The position numbers and the translations under genes were made by a program. Shown here piece by piece: positions 46,051 through 58,255 of a stretch of DNA of 64,000 nucleotides (position 1 is the stretch's first letter; every line of letters starts with the position of its first letter). A model generated the notes under the pieces. The model was not told where the DNA came from. It saw only the letters and a program-made list of their open reading frames with translations, and did no database searches. The stretch is from Whitmania pigra. Its lineage: Eukaryota; Annelida; Clitellata; Hirudinida; Haemopidae. The stretch lies in NCBI GenBank assembly GCA_021613335.1, contig JAJTWR010000044.1:3038501-3102500 (forward strand), in the 5' to 3' direction.

Positions 46051-49043
46051 TTAGTTCTCGTTAGAGACTTTTCCGTCCAACCAGTAAGTCATCATTGCTC
46101 CTTTGCCCTGAGAAGAAAGAAAAACGTCAAATTAGTAATTACTTAAACAGATCACATTTATTTTCTTCAACACAAGGATTCACCTTAACTTCAACCACGC
46201 CTCTCTTGATCATGACGTAATTATTCGTGTCATTTAAGCTTAAGAACGTGGATTCCGATAAATGTATTCTGGAAGCTAAAATGAATTAATTATGATTCGT
46301 AATTTAATTTATACAACAATAAGTTATATGAGTAAAGTATATTTATCTCATCAAATTTCAAAGATAACAAATAATGTTTATGGTTCATAAAATTTAGGTC
46401 AATAAATACATTTCTTGAATTGGTGATTGTATAGCAATTGGATTCTAAGCACATGTCAAAATTAAAGTAAGATAAAAGTTGAAGATTCCTCAAGCAATAA
46501 TCAATAAAATTAATCAAATAAATAAATTAATCATTAACAAAATCTTAATTGAACTGACAAATAGATTCGACCTAAATTCATTTTATGTTGTTTTGATACC
46601 TGCTCCAGTAGACTGCATTCTGGATGCCGTGTTGACAGTGTCCCCGAACAAGCAGTACCTCGTCATCTTGTTGCCCACCACTCCTGCAACACACGGCCCT
46701 GCGAGATTTCATGTTATTTCATCATGCTCCACAGTTCCCCTCGGCTCCTCCCACTCACTAACCTGTATGGACGCCTATTCTCAGTTCCACTTTGCGCTGA
46801 ATGTCTGGAAATTTCTGACGATCAATGGCCTCTAAGATGTCGAGGGACATGTCTGCCACTTCGACCACGTGTTGCTGGCCATTTCTTACTGGAACTCCAC
46901 TCACCACCATGTACACGCTTCCTATTGTTTCCACCTTGAAAATAGAATTTGGGTTTTTGTTCCAAACATTTTTACTCAAAAAGTTGTTCAACAACTCCAT
47001 CTAAGATTAGAATTGAAGAATGTGGCTTCTGCTGAATTCCCTGCCATTTTAAAGCTCAAATATTTTTTTAAAAATGTATTTTTGTTGTTCAAATAATCCC
47101 GCTATACAAAATAATGGGGTGTCCTTATGGTTTCTGTCCTGAGTGTAGATTTTTCTTTATTCACTTATGTCCTTCAATAGTAATGTTGACTTACTCTTCC
47201 CTGTCTTTCAGCTTTGATTTTATAAAAACATTTTGGTTAGCTGATTTTTGTGGTCTTTTAATCATCTGGCGTCGCTCGTAGTTTATCTTTTTTAACTTAT
47301 TTACCATATTTCACTTATTTTGTAATTGTTTTCAATATTTAAAACATTTCACCAGCTCACGTCTCTTAAGTTAAAACTCTTTTTAGACATTGTAATCACT
47401 GAGAAGAATATTTTAAAGTTCACCTTGTAAACATCGTAACATTCTATGCGGGAATCTAGAAGGTTGTAAATTGAATTTAAGATGCCCACAATTTGAATTG
47501 GTTCCGTAAGAAGAGTAATTTCGTTAAAATCCACAATGTCGCTAAAGTAAATGGTTGCGTTCTAAAAAACAAAAGACTATAATGAATACAACTTATTAAC
47601 TTTAATAGTCAAGTAATGCACTTCATATGTCTCCGCTTCCACGAAATGACCCAATCTTAACTGTCGAGCAACCGATTTTGGGAGCATCTCAGATAACAAG
47701 ATCTCAGTTTTGTCTTTTTCGGCAATTAATTCCTTGGCTTGGTTGTGGAACATGATCGAGAATTGCTTTAAGTTCCTTACAGTCATTTCCGAATTAAAAT
47801 AGACGAAGATCAACGTTGGTATCATGAAAATAATTCCCAGCGAATATAATATAATTCCTGAATGAAGGAATTTATTAGATACTAATTATTTCATTAAACA
47901 ATTTTATTTTTTCAACCTGCCAAAACCTCTTGCCAATCGAGGTCGATTCCTTTATTTTTTTCCCCTTTTATTGATTCACTTTTGAGGATCTCGTACAATC
48001 GCAGAAAGTTGATGCAATCGTTGAACCATTTTTTAAAGTTACAAGCGTCTAGTTCTGAGCAAGATGAGTGTTCTGTTAGACTGCTTGCGTACTCCAAAGA
48101 AAAGTTATAATTTTTGACTAATTTTTGGTAAGTCAGGCTTAAACTGGAGTCCATTTCAAGTGCCTGTTCTGTGAATGAGATAACAAGAGACAGATTCCCT
48201 GCGAAATAAAGACGTGAGACGTCTGATAGAAACTGATCGTAAATGAAAAATTCAAGGCCCAAGTAGCACAGTCGTGACAAAGTTCTGTAAGCATTTAAAA
48301 TGTCGTGAAGAGCAGAAATGAGTTTGACAGTCATGACTGATAAATCTTTGTTTTCAAGGATTGGTAAGTGGCTTAAGGATACTTTGACAAGGTTCGAGTA
48401 CTTGATCAACATGCGTTGGAGAGTTTCATCGCAGTTTGTTCCGTTAATAGTTTGTCGGGCATCATTTAAGTTATCACTGAACAAAATAGCATTGAATTTG
48501 TTGCTGGGAAATCCAACCATGATTTTGAAGTAGACATCTGTTTCAAGTTTTGCGGTGTCGAGACGCGTGCCATTTTTAAGAATACAATGGTCTTTTTCTA
48601 ACATACTGACACTGCAAACGAAATTCGTATCGACCAATAAAGAGTTAATTTCAAAATCGTCAACTAACTTACTTTTGGTCTTGAGATTTCACTTTGTAGA
48701 ATTCGTAAGCAGACATAGATCTTTCCTTGTCAAGTTTAAAAATAAAATTCACAATTGAGAATCTTACATTTTCCTTCTCGTAAGTTTTCGAGTACGCTTT
48801 CAAGATCTCGTTATACGTGACTAACTGTTGAATGCAAATTGCCAAGAAAACCACGACAGGAATGAGTTGAATGCCGACCAATCTCAACCTCTGCACGAGC
48901 CTTCCTTGGACTGTGCTCGAATCAACTGTAATCAGAGTATTTTTTAAACGTCTCAAAGTTCCAATAAAAACGTTTTGGCTGTAGACAGACGAAGAACTTG
49001 ATAGTGTGGACACCGACTGAGACCTTTCCCTACCGAAGCTCAT
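46051..49043 (-). CDS. NIT-domain guanylate cyclase C
   Basis: Exons 49043-48673, 48611-47917, 47857-47622, 47561-47424, 46934-46763, 46698-46600, 46275-46184, 46107-46051 give 619 residues in frame. Starts [14 protein letters not shown] with a Ser-rich cytoplasmic head longer than in A or B (start chosen as the first ATG of the open exon). TM1 ([18 protein letters not shown]), NIT-type region ([17 protein letters not shown]), TM2 ([21 protein letters not shown]), coiled coil ([22 protein letters not shown]), cyclase with [28 protein letters not shown] and [12 protein letters not shown]. All introns GT-AG. The second metal Asp is replaced (GSVYMV). It is tandem with B in the same direction. 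Family knowledge: class III cyclases act as dimers; membrane forms of this type have an extracellular sensor between two TM helices. Confidence 0.9.
46600..46934 (-). repeat. Conserved cyclase cassette, copy C
   Basis: 335 bases from exon 5 through exon 6. About seven differences from copy A by eye, no indels, intron included. Confidence 0.93.
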
Positions 49044-49487
49044 CGTTTTGGCCACGTAGGCGTGCAGAAAAAAACTAAGGCGAGACAATCTTAATGGATC
49101 AACGAATATTTTGATCAACACATGGCTTTCTTTTAAGAAATATTTAAAGACTTCAGCAGCTGCTTGAATCTCATGAGTTTTTGAAGCGTGTACGATCGAT
49201 GGAATTAATTAAGTAAATGTTTGTGCCGCATCGGGATTCATCAACATGTCCTCGTGAGTCTAATTAATTAGGAGAAGATGGCTTGGAATCACGCGCCCTT
49301 ACATCCGAACGTTCGTGAAAATATAGTATGGCTGGTAATTATTATTGTTAAACATTGAAACTGCTGGAAGGTGAATATCAAGCATATTTATTTATACTTA
49401 TTGTTATTAATTATGTAAATTAATGAAATTATTCTATTGAGTCTAAAACATATTAACAAATTTCATTAAATTGTTATTTAATTGAAT
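49044..49487. other. Intergenic, no gene seen
   Basis: Presumed upstream region of cyclase C and 3' flank of the CARD gene. Contains a run of TTAATTAA-type sequence, no coding signal. Confidence 0.5.
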
Positions 49488-51811
49488 TCAAAAGTCTGCT
49501 CCAGCCACTGCAGTGGATTTCTCTGACTTTCTCGGCGCTTTGCACACATGTTTCTTGGCAGTGTCCTTCCTTGGTCTCATTTGAAGTAACTTTCTATCCA
49601 GACTCGAGTCTCTGTGACATCTGACACACTGTTCTTGGTTCCTTCCATGCCAGTATCCGTAGCGACGAAATGTTTCCCAGTACTTGACCTATGTTGAAAA
49701 TATTTATATATATTTATAAATTATTGCTCATCACCTAAAGCTTCACAACAATATACTTATATAGTAATCTGCAGCAGATATATTAATACATAGTAGTTGT
49801 AGCATCGTATGTTTAATAAGTTCCAAGAAATGTCAATAAATAATTCGTCACTTGCCTTCTCTTCCAGTTCCAAACTTTTCTCTGCTGTTCTGTTTAAATT
49901 TGCCTCCAGGTTGACTCTTTCTTGATTTCTTGAATCGAGTTCCGCGTGTAATTTCTCCAAACTGCTCGCTAAAAACCTGATGCTTTGATCGCGTTCCTTC
50001 AATTCCTGTTGATTTTGTTCCTCAATTTGTTCAATTTTCAGTTTCATTTCCGCCAATTGTTTTTCTTTTTCGACAAGTTCACGATTTGCAGCATTTTGTT
50101 TTTCCGTTATTTTCTGAAGCCATCTTTTTACCCCTTTATCCATCCCTACATCCGAGTTCAGGTCAGTGTCATGTTCCTTTGCAAATCCTTGGAGAATTCT
50201 CATTGATTTCATTTTTTCTTCTTCCAAAAGTGCAAAGTTTTGTTGAAATGCTTTTGAACATTCAAGCAATTTGTCGATTGATGTATCCAATCTTGTCAGT
50301 AAACTCGCATTGGAACTGTCATTTCTCCAATATAAACTGTAAAAGGGAATTTAATTCTTAAAACTTTTAAATTTTTAATTACATTTGCTGAAAAAGAAAT
50401 AACTTGAGAGATGAGAAGCTTCTTTGCAGATCCTGATCGTAATATTCCTTGACTGGCGTGTCAGATGAATTGAGGAATGACTGAATCTTGGATATGGCTT
50501 CCCTGATGGCATTGTTTCTGTCCTCAGAAATTGCTATTTGTTCGTTCAAAGCTTGTCTCGTCTGTTCGAGATTCCTAATCCAAATATTCTTTGTGCATTG
50601 ATTCCTGGTCGCCAAGAGGTCTTCGAACTGCTTCTTTTCCCCTTCAGAGATGCGTTTGGTGCCCCCAAAATGCCTGTGAACCAACGTGGCTGCCTCGTTC
50701 TTGATGTAATCATCCAACTTCAACTTGCCTTTTTCCAAGATCAACTCCTCTCTCAACTCTGAACTTATCCAAGGATTTTCTTCGTCCAAAAATTCGCAAA
50801 GACTCTGAAAGGCATTCTTCTCCAACTTGGCCCGCATAAGATGCTCCAAGTATTTCCAAACTTTTTCATCGTTCTTTATTTCACTCTGAAAAAGTAAGAT
50901 TAATTGGCTTCACATTGAAGCATTGAAAATAAGTGATGCACTGAAAATGGTCGTGGGAATAATGTGAATCGCTTGGATGGTTTTCCAATACGTTGTTCAT
51001 GTTCCAGTCAGTTTCCAATGGTTTCCTTTGTTTTTTCGAGACGGGACAAGAATGAGGACATGCGAAATGACATGATCATCTTATATCTCAGAGTTAATAA
51101 TTTTATCGCAACCTTACATGAACTGATACTTTTCTCTTTAAAAATCTCTTTAAAAAATATCAAAGTTGCTAATAACATTCTGTTCCACATCCCGTTAATT
51201 TTATTATTTGTATGTTTAACATGAATTATTAACTAATTAATGTAGTTATTTCAATAAATATTTATAGTAGCTAATTTAGCAGTTTTATTTTAATATAGTA
51301 TTATTATTGTTATTATTATTAATTGAGTCTCTAAGATTAGACGAGGAATAATTGAAAGTTAATTCAATAAATTCAGATTGTAAATCACACATGGAGGCAC
51401 AAATGAAACGAAATATTTACAAATAAGCAGAATAAAACTAAATATTTTAACCACAATATAATCTTAAAAACAATTAAAGGTGCAAAATACAGTAATTAAA
51501 ATAACAAATGATTATTAGTTTAGAATATATTTGTTTATATAATTTTATGAATGGAATAAATGAGTTGATCCTTTGAATTAATCTTTTTATAAGATGATAG
51601 CGACAAATAATGCTAATTATAATAATATATGAAATGAGAATAATAATTAATAAATGATTTTATAAGCGCCTACTTCCTGAAGTTCTTTAATCACGGAGTC
51701 CCATATGAGATCCCAGTTCTTCAACTTCTTCATGGTCACTTCATCCATGATGATGTTGGAAGCTAACAAGTCCCTTTTCCATCTGATGACCTTTCTTTCA
51801 TGAGCATCCAT
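49488..51811 (-). CDS. CARD plus coiled-coil protein
   Basis: Exons 51811-51674, 50885-50383, 50336-49856, 49688-49488 give 440 residues in frame. Residues 1-95 look like a CARD split by intron 1: ERKVIRWKRDLLASNIIMDEVTMKKL, then EKVWKYLEHLMRAKLEKNAFQSLCEFL and ELREELI, matching the helix pattern and the K-x-AF-x-x-L core of CARDs. Residues about 110-370 are long charged heptads (for example QLAEMKLKIEQIEEQNQQELKERDQ), a coiled coil. The C-terminus has YWETFRRYGYWHGRNQEQCVRCHRD, a conserved-looking aromatic patch with C-x2-C, then a basic tail. Intron 3 starts AAG/GCAAGT, a classic GC-AG donor, and phase 0 continues. CARD proteins join death-fold signalling complexes; here the partner is unknown. 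The start is the first ATG of the open exon. Confidence 0.72.
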
Positions 51812-52434
51812 CGCTCCAACTGATGAGGACGACAACGACGATGACACAAGTTAAAGTGACAAATCAACTCGCTCCTCACTTGGCTTCTTTTTAATGTGCA
51901 CCTGACGTCACTGCCCCTCTCGTAACGACAACAAATGACAAATGGTTGTCTTGACAACAGGTAGACTCCAGCATCTTCGAGGTATTGAAAACAATGGGTT
52001 CATTGATTTTCTTAGATAATGTATGCTTTCTGAGAGGAAAGTTCTTTTTTAAATTCGTTTCTAATGCTTCTTTTCAAAGCGAAAGCGAGTGTCATCGCAT
52101 AACTTCTCAATTACTTGATGCTGTACAGGTATTTTACACACATACATGCCCCACATGAGATCACATGACGTGAGAAGATCTCGTCGCTGAATTGTTATTG
52201 AATTGTCGAAACAATGACATTCAATTTCTGAATTCATTGTCTCCATTATATTCTCACAACAACTGTCTTGCGAACATTTTTCTATGTTTTTGTAATTATT
52301 GAAAAATTTAAATTATATAATGCTAAAATACCCCAACAACATGTTCTTAATAACTACATATTTTAAAGCACAAGTTATTAACAGTTTTTATTGCAGCTTC
52401 TGTTTTAAATTAAAATTTGAGAATTATTCTTCAT
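51812..52434. other. Intergenic between CARD gene and ANKDD1
   Basis: 623 bases with only small chance frames. It would hold the promoter of the CARD gene and the 3' UTR of ANKDD1. Confidence 0.5.
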
Positions 52435-55400
52435 TCAACTCAAGATGCACTTTTTCTTGGAATCATTGTTCAATTCCCTCCTGATCTTATCTAAAATATT
52501 TTCAGTAAAATATGAAAGTAGATGAACATAGATAACAAAGTAGTTGAACAGATAAATTAATTTTGAAATGTTAAAACAATTCACGATCAGAATCAATTGA
52601 TTATTCGGACCTGCCAGATGTTTCTTTCCGATTGCGTTGAAAGCTTCAAAGAGTTCCTTCGTTGGGTTTTCACTAGGTTGTAGTTCTTGGAAACATTGGA
52701 ACCAAATCATCAGCAGTCTGTAGCTGTGCTTGCGATGTTTGTGAGAAGCTGTTGGCAAATAAAAACTGAAGACAAAGCCGATTGCGACGACGTAATTAAT
52801 GAAAGTTGCAAAGCTTTGAAAGTTTTTTGAATTGCAATTCATTCGACCTACAAGAGTATTGGTGCTGGATGGCTTGTATGTGACGGATTTCAAACTTCCA
52901 GTGTTTTGCAAGTTTCCTCCAATCATCGTGTTCCATGCTTTTATGAGCCACTTTCCAGAAGACCTTTTTGATGAATGCATCTTCATCGCATTTCTCCAAA
53001 CTCAATGTCGATTCCTTAAATTCTTCCAAGGAATTTCCACTCAAATTGTGGAGGTTTTCAATTCTACTTTCAGATTCTTCTTCGATCGTTTCAAGAGGGT
53101 TCGTCATCTGACCAAGGTCTAGATCAAAGGAATTCATTCCTTCGTAATAGCAATCATCAACATCATCATCATCACTAAACTCCAATCTCCGGGAGACGTT
53201 TTGCAATCTGTTGCGGACGTTTTGGGCTGAAAAAGTTTTTTACGACTATTATTCAAAGATTTTTCAAAAATTTACCAAAGTGATTTCCAACAAACGCTTC
53301 TGGTGACAACGTCGTCATAGCACGATTACTCACAAGTTTGATTGCTGCTTTCCTCGTAAAAATTTGATGTTTCCCCGATTTGTCTTAAGGTAGCATCGTG
53401 TTTGTTCTGAAATCAACGTTCTGGTTAAAATAAAATAAAACAAACTTTAACTAATTAAATATCGTTTAATTTATAACATAAACTTTGATTAATAACATCA
53501 AATTAAATTAATTAAAATAACCTTAAAATAGTTGGAATCGTTGGAGAGGTTTATGATTCTCTCAGCTTGGATGATGAAATCAACGATGGAAACTTCATCG
53601 GAACGAACTGCCAAATCCAGTGGTGTTCTTCCCGCCTAAAAGTTTTAAGACTCTCAAATGGTCGTCGTCCTCTCTTAGGCTGACTTACGCAGTTATCGAT
53701 ATGTCGTTAAAATAACGCAACTCCACTCCTAGCCGCATAAATTCTTAGTAAAAAAATTTCTAAAGTAATATCTTTCCAAATAAATGGAATCGATACATTT
53801 TGGAGTCTAATATATCGTTATTAATGAAATATTTGAATGAACATAGATAAAATATATAATAACAACCACAAACCTAAACCACAATGCTTAAGTTATATGT
53901 TAATAGTAAGGAAACTTTTGAATTCATTTTAGTCTCGTGGCTTGTCCGATCATGCTAAGATCATTTTCATTTCAACACAACTTGAATTTTACATTGCAGT
54001 ATTTCATAAGGTAACATTAATATTAACATTAACATTGACATTAACATTGACATTAACATTGACATTAACATTGACATTAACATTGACATTAACATTGACA
54101 ACTCGACAACCTTGTTCCTTGTGTGTACTTCTGAACCTGCCCTGATGAGGAGAACAACAATTTCTGCTTGTGAGTCCTCGATGGCCACGTGCAGAGGAAT
54201 TTGGTGAGCCTACGAATGTGAATGTGAATATAAACGTGAGTCTGTTTATGAATATGATTGATTGAATACAAGCTCATATTCACACATGCATATTTATATG
54301 GCTATGAATTATAAATTAATAATATTTCTATCAAACATCACCTGGTTTTTCAGGTTGACATTGCACCTTCCACAACGCAGCAGTAGCTTCATGACTTCCA
54401 CATTTCCTGGAATCTTTCTCGAACAAAGATGGCAGGCCGTGTTTCCATGCTGGTATTTTTGTGCCACACGTAAAATAAAGCGGTTACAGTCACCATACTT
54501 CCGTTAATATGCAAATCATTGATACCTTCCAATGAACAATTTTCTCACTGTACTAGAACACTATAAATTTAAAAGGGCAACAAACTTACACTTCATTAAT
54601 TAATTAATTAAGCATTCTCATGCACTTAACTGTTAAAGTAGTCAAAGAATTCATTAAATTTCAATGAAATCACAAACTACAACCTCATCCTGAGTGTCGA
54701 CTTGAACGTGTGGAATTCGCAGCAGAAGTTCAACCACTTTTACGCTTCCACGACCAGCAGCCAGCATCAAGGCCGATTGCTGCCTCTGATGATTTAAACG
54801 AGTTAGAAATTATTAAAGTTTTGTAAATAAATAAATAACGGAAAGAAATAGTTAAGTAATTAGTTTTCACGTGAGTCACGCGGTTCATGGCATCGGTGGT
54901 TAGGTTAGTTATGAGGATCCTGATGACATTCTCGTGGTTGTTGTGGGCTGCATAGTGGAGAGGAGTCTGTCCCAACTGAAATAAAACTATGCAGTGTTAA
55001 TATAGCTTCAAGGTGTGGTTATGTCCTGCGGCATCCTTTACACGAAACATTATGAATTATTACGACATCATTTAAATGAACAATTATGAAAACCTATTGT
55101 GATAAAAACAAATATTGTAATGAATAATATTTCATGTAAAAGATTTAATACTGCCTCACATTGTCCTGAATATCCATGTCAGCCTCGTTGTACATCAACT
55201 TTTCAAGGCACCTCACGTGTCCATTCTTGGAGGCGTAATGGAGGGCTGTGCATCCGTGCTGAAGAGTTTTATGTTCCCGAATGAGTGAACGAGTTTGAAA
55301 TGAATGTCTTAAAATGACTCACATCATCTAAGTTGTTTACGTGTGCACTTGAAAACTTCAACAAAACCTCAGTTGATTCATCGAGTCCTTTCAAGCAGGA

Positions 55401-56433
55401 AATGTGCAAAGCTGTCATTCCTCGCTGGGGAAATAAATTTTATTTGAATAAATGAATATCAAATCGTATCAAATTCTTGAATATTTATGAGATTGATGAA
55501 TAACTTACCTGGTCTTTGTCCTGAAACTGAAAACCCACCAAGCAATCCCCAATGAACTCAATGACGTGACTTTGGTCATTGGAAGCAGCACAATGGAGGA
55601 TGGTCATTCCTTGCTAATGTTCGTTTATCACGTTATCTTAATTTATTCACAGGTCATGTTTCTAGCATATTTTGTTTATTGCAGAGTTTATTTGCATTTC
55701 AATCGTAGATACATAATTTATCATAATATGAGAAAATATGAGCACATTTACTGAAGCACTACCTTATTGGTCTGCCTGGCACATTCCGGATCCTCCTTGA
55801 CCAAGCGTATCATGATCTTCGTGTGGCCAGACCATGCAGCCCACAGAAGGGGAGTCATTCCGTACTAAGAGCAGATATTTGTATTTATTTCATTCAAGTA
55901 CTTTGTGTAACTATGGTGGTTTGTACTGCTATCAGCAGCAGAACATTTCCTAAGGTCGACAGTTGTTACGAGAACAAGACTGATTCACCTTATCGCACCT
56001 GTTGATGTCTGCTCCTAAGTTGATGAGCCTTTCAAGGGCTTCCAAGTTGCCTTTCATCGAAGCCCAGGCAATGGCACTTCGCCCCATCTGTGAAATATTA
56101 TTTCCAACTCTGCATTAATTTGTCCTGCCCTCAATGTTTACAGATAATTATTTATTATAATCATTTCAGTGTTCCTGCTAATGAAGGTAATGAAGCAACG
56201 GTCGTTACGTGTCGTGTTCGCAACCCGGCTGGCACCGCCACAAGCGCCCATGGGTTGCGGCACTATTCAAACTGTTGAGCGCCATCGACGCTTATGCTTA
56301 CGGCGAAGAATAAACATATTATTATTAATATTATTATTATTATTATTATTATTGCTATTAATATGTTCATTCAATAATTTAAGTTTGAAACGCATCATCA
56401 TCTTGATATATCGTCTCAAATCTTTGTGAGAGC

Positions 56434-56490
<57 letters not shown>

Positions 56491-56522
56491 TAATAATATA
56501 ATAATAATAAATAATAATAATA

Positions 56523-56605
<83 letters not shown>

Positions 56606-56647
56606 TAATAATAATAATAATAAATAATAATAATAATAATAATAATA

Positions 56648-56742
<95 letters not shown>

Positions 56743-58255
56743 TTTATCGTGTAATGAACAGAATAATTTTGTAAATGTTTATTGTGTTGTGATTAGTATA
56801 GTAGGTTCACTCAAGTACAGAAGGACTTAAAATAGTTGGGGTTCTTGACTATTTGTGATTGCGTTATTATATATTTATAGTATAATTATATTTTTATGGT
56901 TGTGTTATTATATACTTGTAATATAATTATGTATGTACGGCTGTGTAATTACATATTTATAATATAACTATATATTTTGATTGCATTTGCTCGAAGGAAA
57001 AAATCTTTTTTATCGTGTGCTAATCGATTATCGACCTCTCGATAAAGTCTGTCACAGAAGTGTGTTCCTTGTCACATAAACAACACAACAATCAAACAAC
57101 ACGCGGCAATAAACAAATAACTCGCAACGAACAACTCATTCCTCAGCAAATTCTTCAAATGTTTCTTGAAAGTCAATGTTAGTTGAAAAGGTTTATGTCG
57201 AAGATTCAGAAGGTTTACGATTAGATTCAGATATTCTGCCTGTCGATGATTGCGTGATATTCACGAGGATAAAGAGGATCCAGACTGAGATGCAACAATA
57301 ATTTAAGAAGATGATGATGATTAATTTATTAATATTATAACTTATTATTATTATTATCATTATTATTATTATTATTATTATTATTAATATCACCATCTTC
57401 ACGTTCTTTTTATGTTTCCCTCTTTTCGTGTTCACAGAGTTCCGCTTCATCGGATTGTTAGATTTATTTCCCGTGAAGAAAATGATGAAGACTAACTTAA
57501 TATTTTTTCTTTCAACTTGCACAACTTGGCAGTGAAAGGTGCCTTATCATGCCTTACAACGTTGGTTTTATCTTCTGTTGACTGGAAATCTTTTGGTTGA
57601 AAAGAATTGTTGCCTTTTTTTATTTTTATTGGGAAATGAAAGTCCGTCTTGTTTGGATTATCGTTTGAATTTGAGTTTTAAATCTTGTTGATGTTTCTCT
57701 TGTTATATTCAACAAAAGCTTTTCAGAAATTTATTTGACGGAACACAACTAGATGCTACAATTTTATAAATTCTTAGTTTTGATTTACGAATTCAACCTT
57801 AGCTTTGTGCCCGTATACAAACAGTAACTTTTGAATCAAGAAAATTTAATTCCAATAAATTGCCAACTGCTTTTGAACAGAATTCAATGAATTAAATTCT
57901 GTACTCACATTGTCAGTGACGTTTATTCCGACATTTCGTTGTTTGACGAGGACTGAAATCTGAGGAACGTTGTTTTCACGAGCAGCTTCCAAAAGTAAAA
58001 CTTCTGCTGGTGAAACTGGAAATGAGGAAAGGAATGAGACCCAACTTGTTGTCGTTGTTCGTTCATTTGATGTTCTCCAATTAACTTGTTGCTAGCTTAC
58101 AAGTTGTTGGCTCACTTAGTTGTTGTTCGTTTACACGTACGTTGTTAGCTCGCTTACTTACTTGATGTCTTCTGACATATCGTGGAAAGGACACATTCTC
58201 CGTCCTCTGGAATGACCTGAATATCTTCCAAGGAGTCTCCTAAAGTACTCGTCAT
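52435..58255 (-). CDS. ANKDD1: Ankyrin repeat and death domain protein, ANKDD1 type
   Basis: Exons: 58255-58162, 58015-57909, 56087-55989, 55864-55763, 55613-55509, 55424-55323, 55258-55160, 54975-54871, 54785-54684, 54449-54342, 54209-54111, 53635-53522, 53406-53334, 53296-53276, 53226-52852, 52748-52611, 52490-52435; 632 residues in frame. M at 58255 (MTSTLGDSLEDIQ), then about ten ankyrin repeats, nearly one per exon (GMTPLLWAAWSGHTKIM, GCTALHYASKNGHVRCL, GQTPLHYAAHNNHENVI, GRTPLDLAVRSDEVSIVDFII), a linker, an acidic stretch (SDDDDVDD), and a death domain (DDWRKLAKHWKFEIRHIQAI, then SYRLLMIWF and NPTKELFEAF). WRKLAKHWKF and the ENP-KELFEAF-IGKKHLAG end follow ANKDD1A/B. The protein ends KKKCILS, a CaaX-like tetrapeptide after three lysines. 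Intron 2 carries a long (AAT)n tract. The 21-base exon 14 with a 37-base intron is inferred. Confidence 0.9.
54012..54102. repeat. 12-base tandem repeat in an ANKDD1 intron
   Basis: Seven or so units of ACATTGACATTA with small variants, in the intron between exons 54209-54111 and 53635-53522. Confidence 0.9.
56318..56742. repeat. Long (AAT)n microsatellite in ANKDD1 intron 2
   Basis: A short ATT run (56318-56355), then about 310 bases of AAT/TAA triplets (56431-56742) interrupted only by occasional single-base slips. Opposite strands give poly-Leu/Ile/Tyr frames that are not genes. Confidence 0.95.

Noticed and set aside
56267..56743. 158-codon minus-strand frame of Leu, Ile and Tyr runs
   Set aside because: It is the translation of an (AAT)n microsatellite, not a membrane protein.
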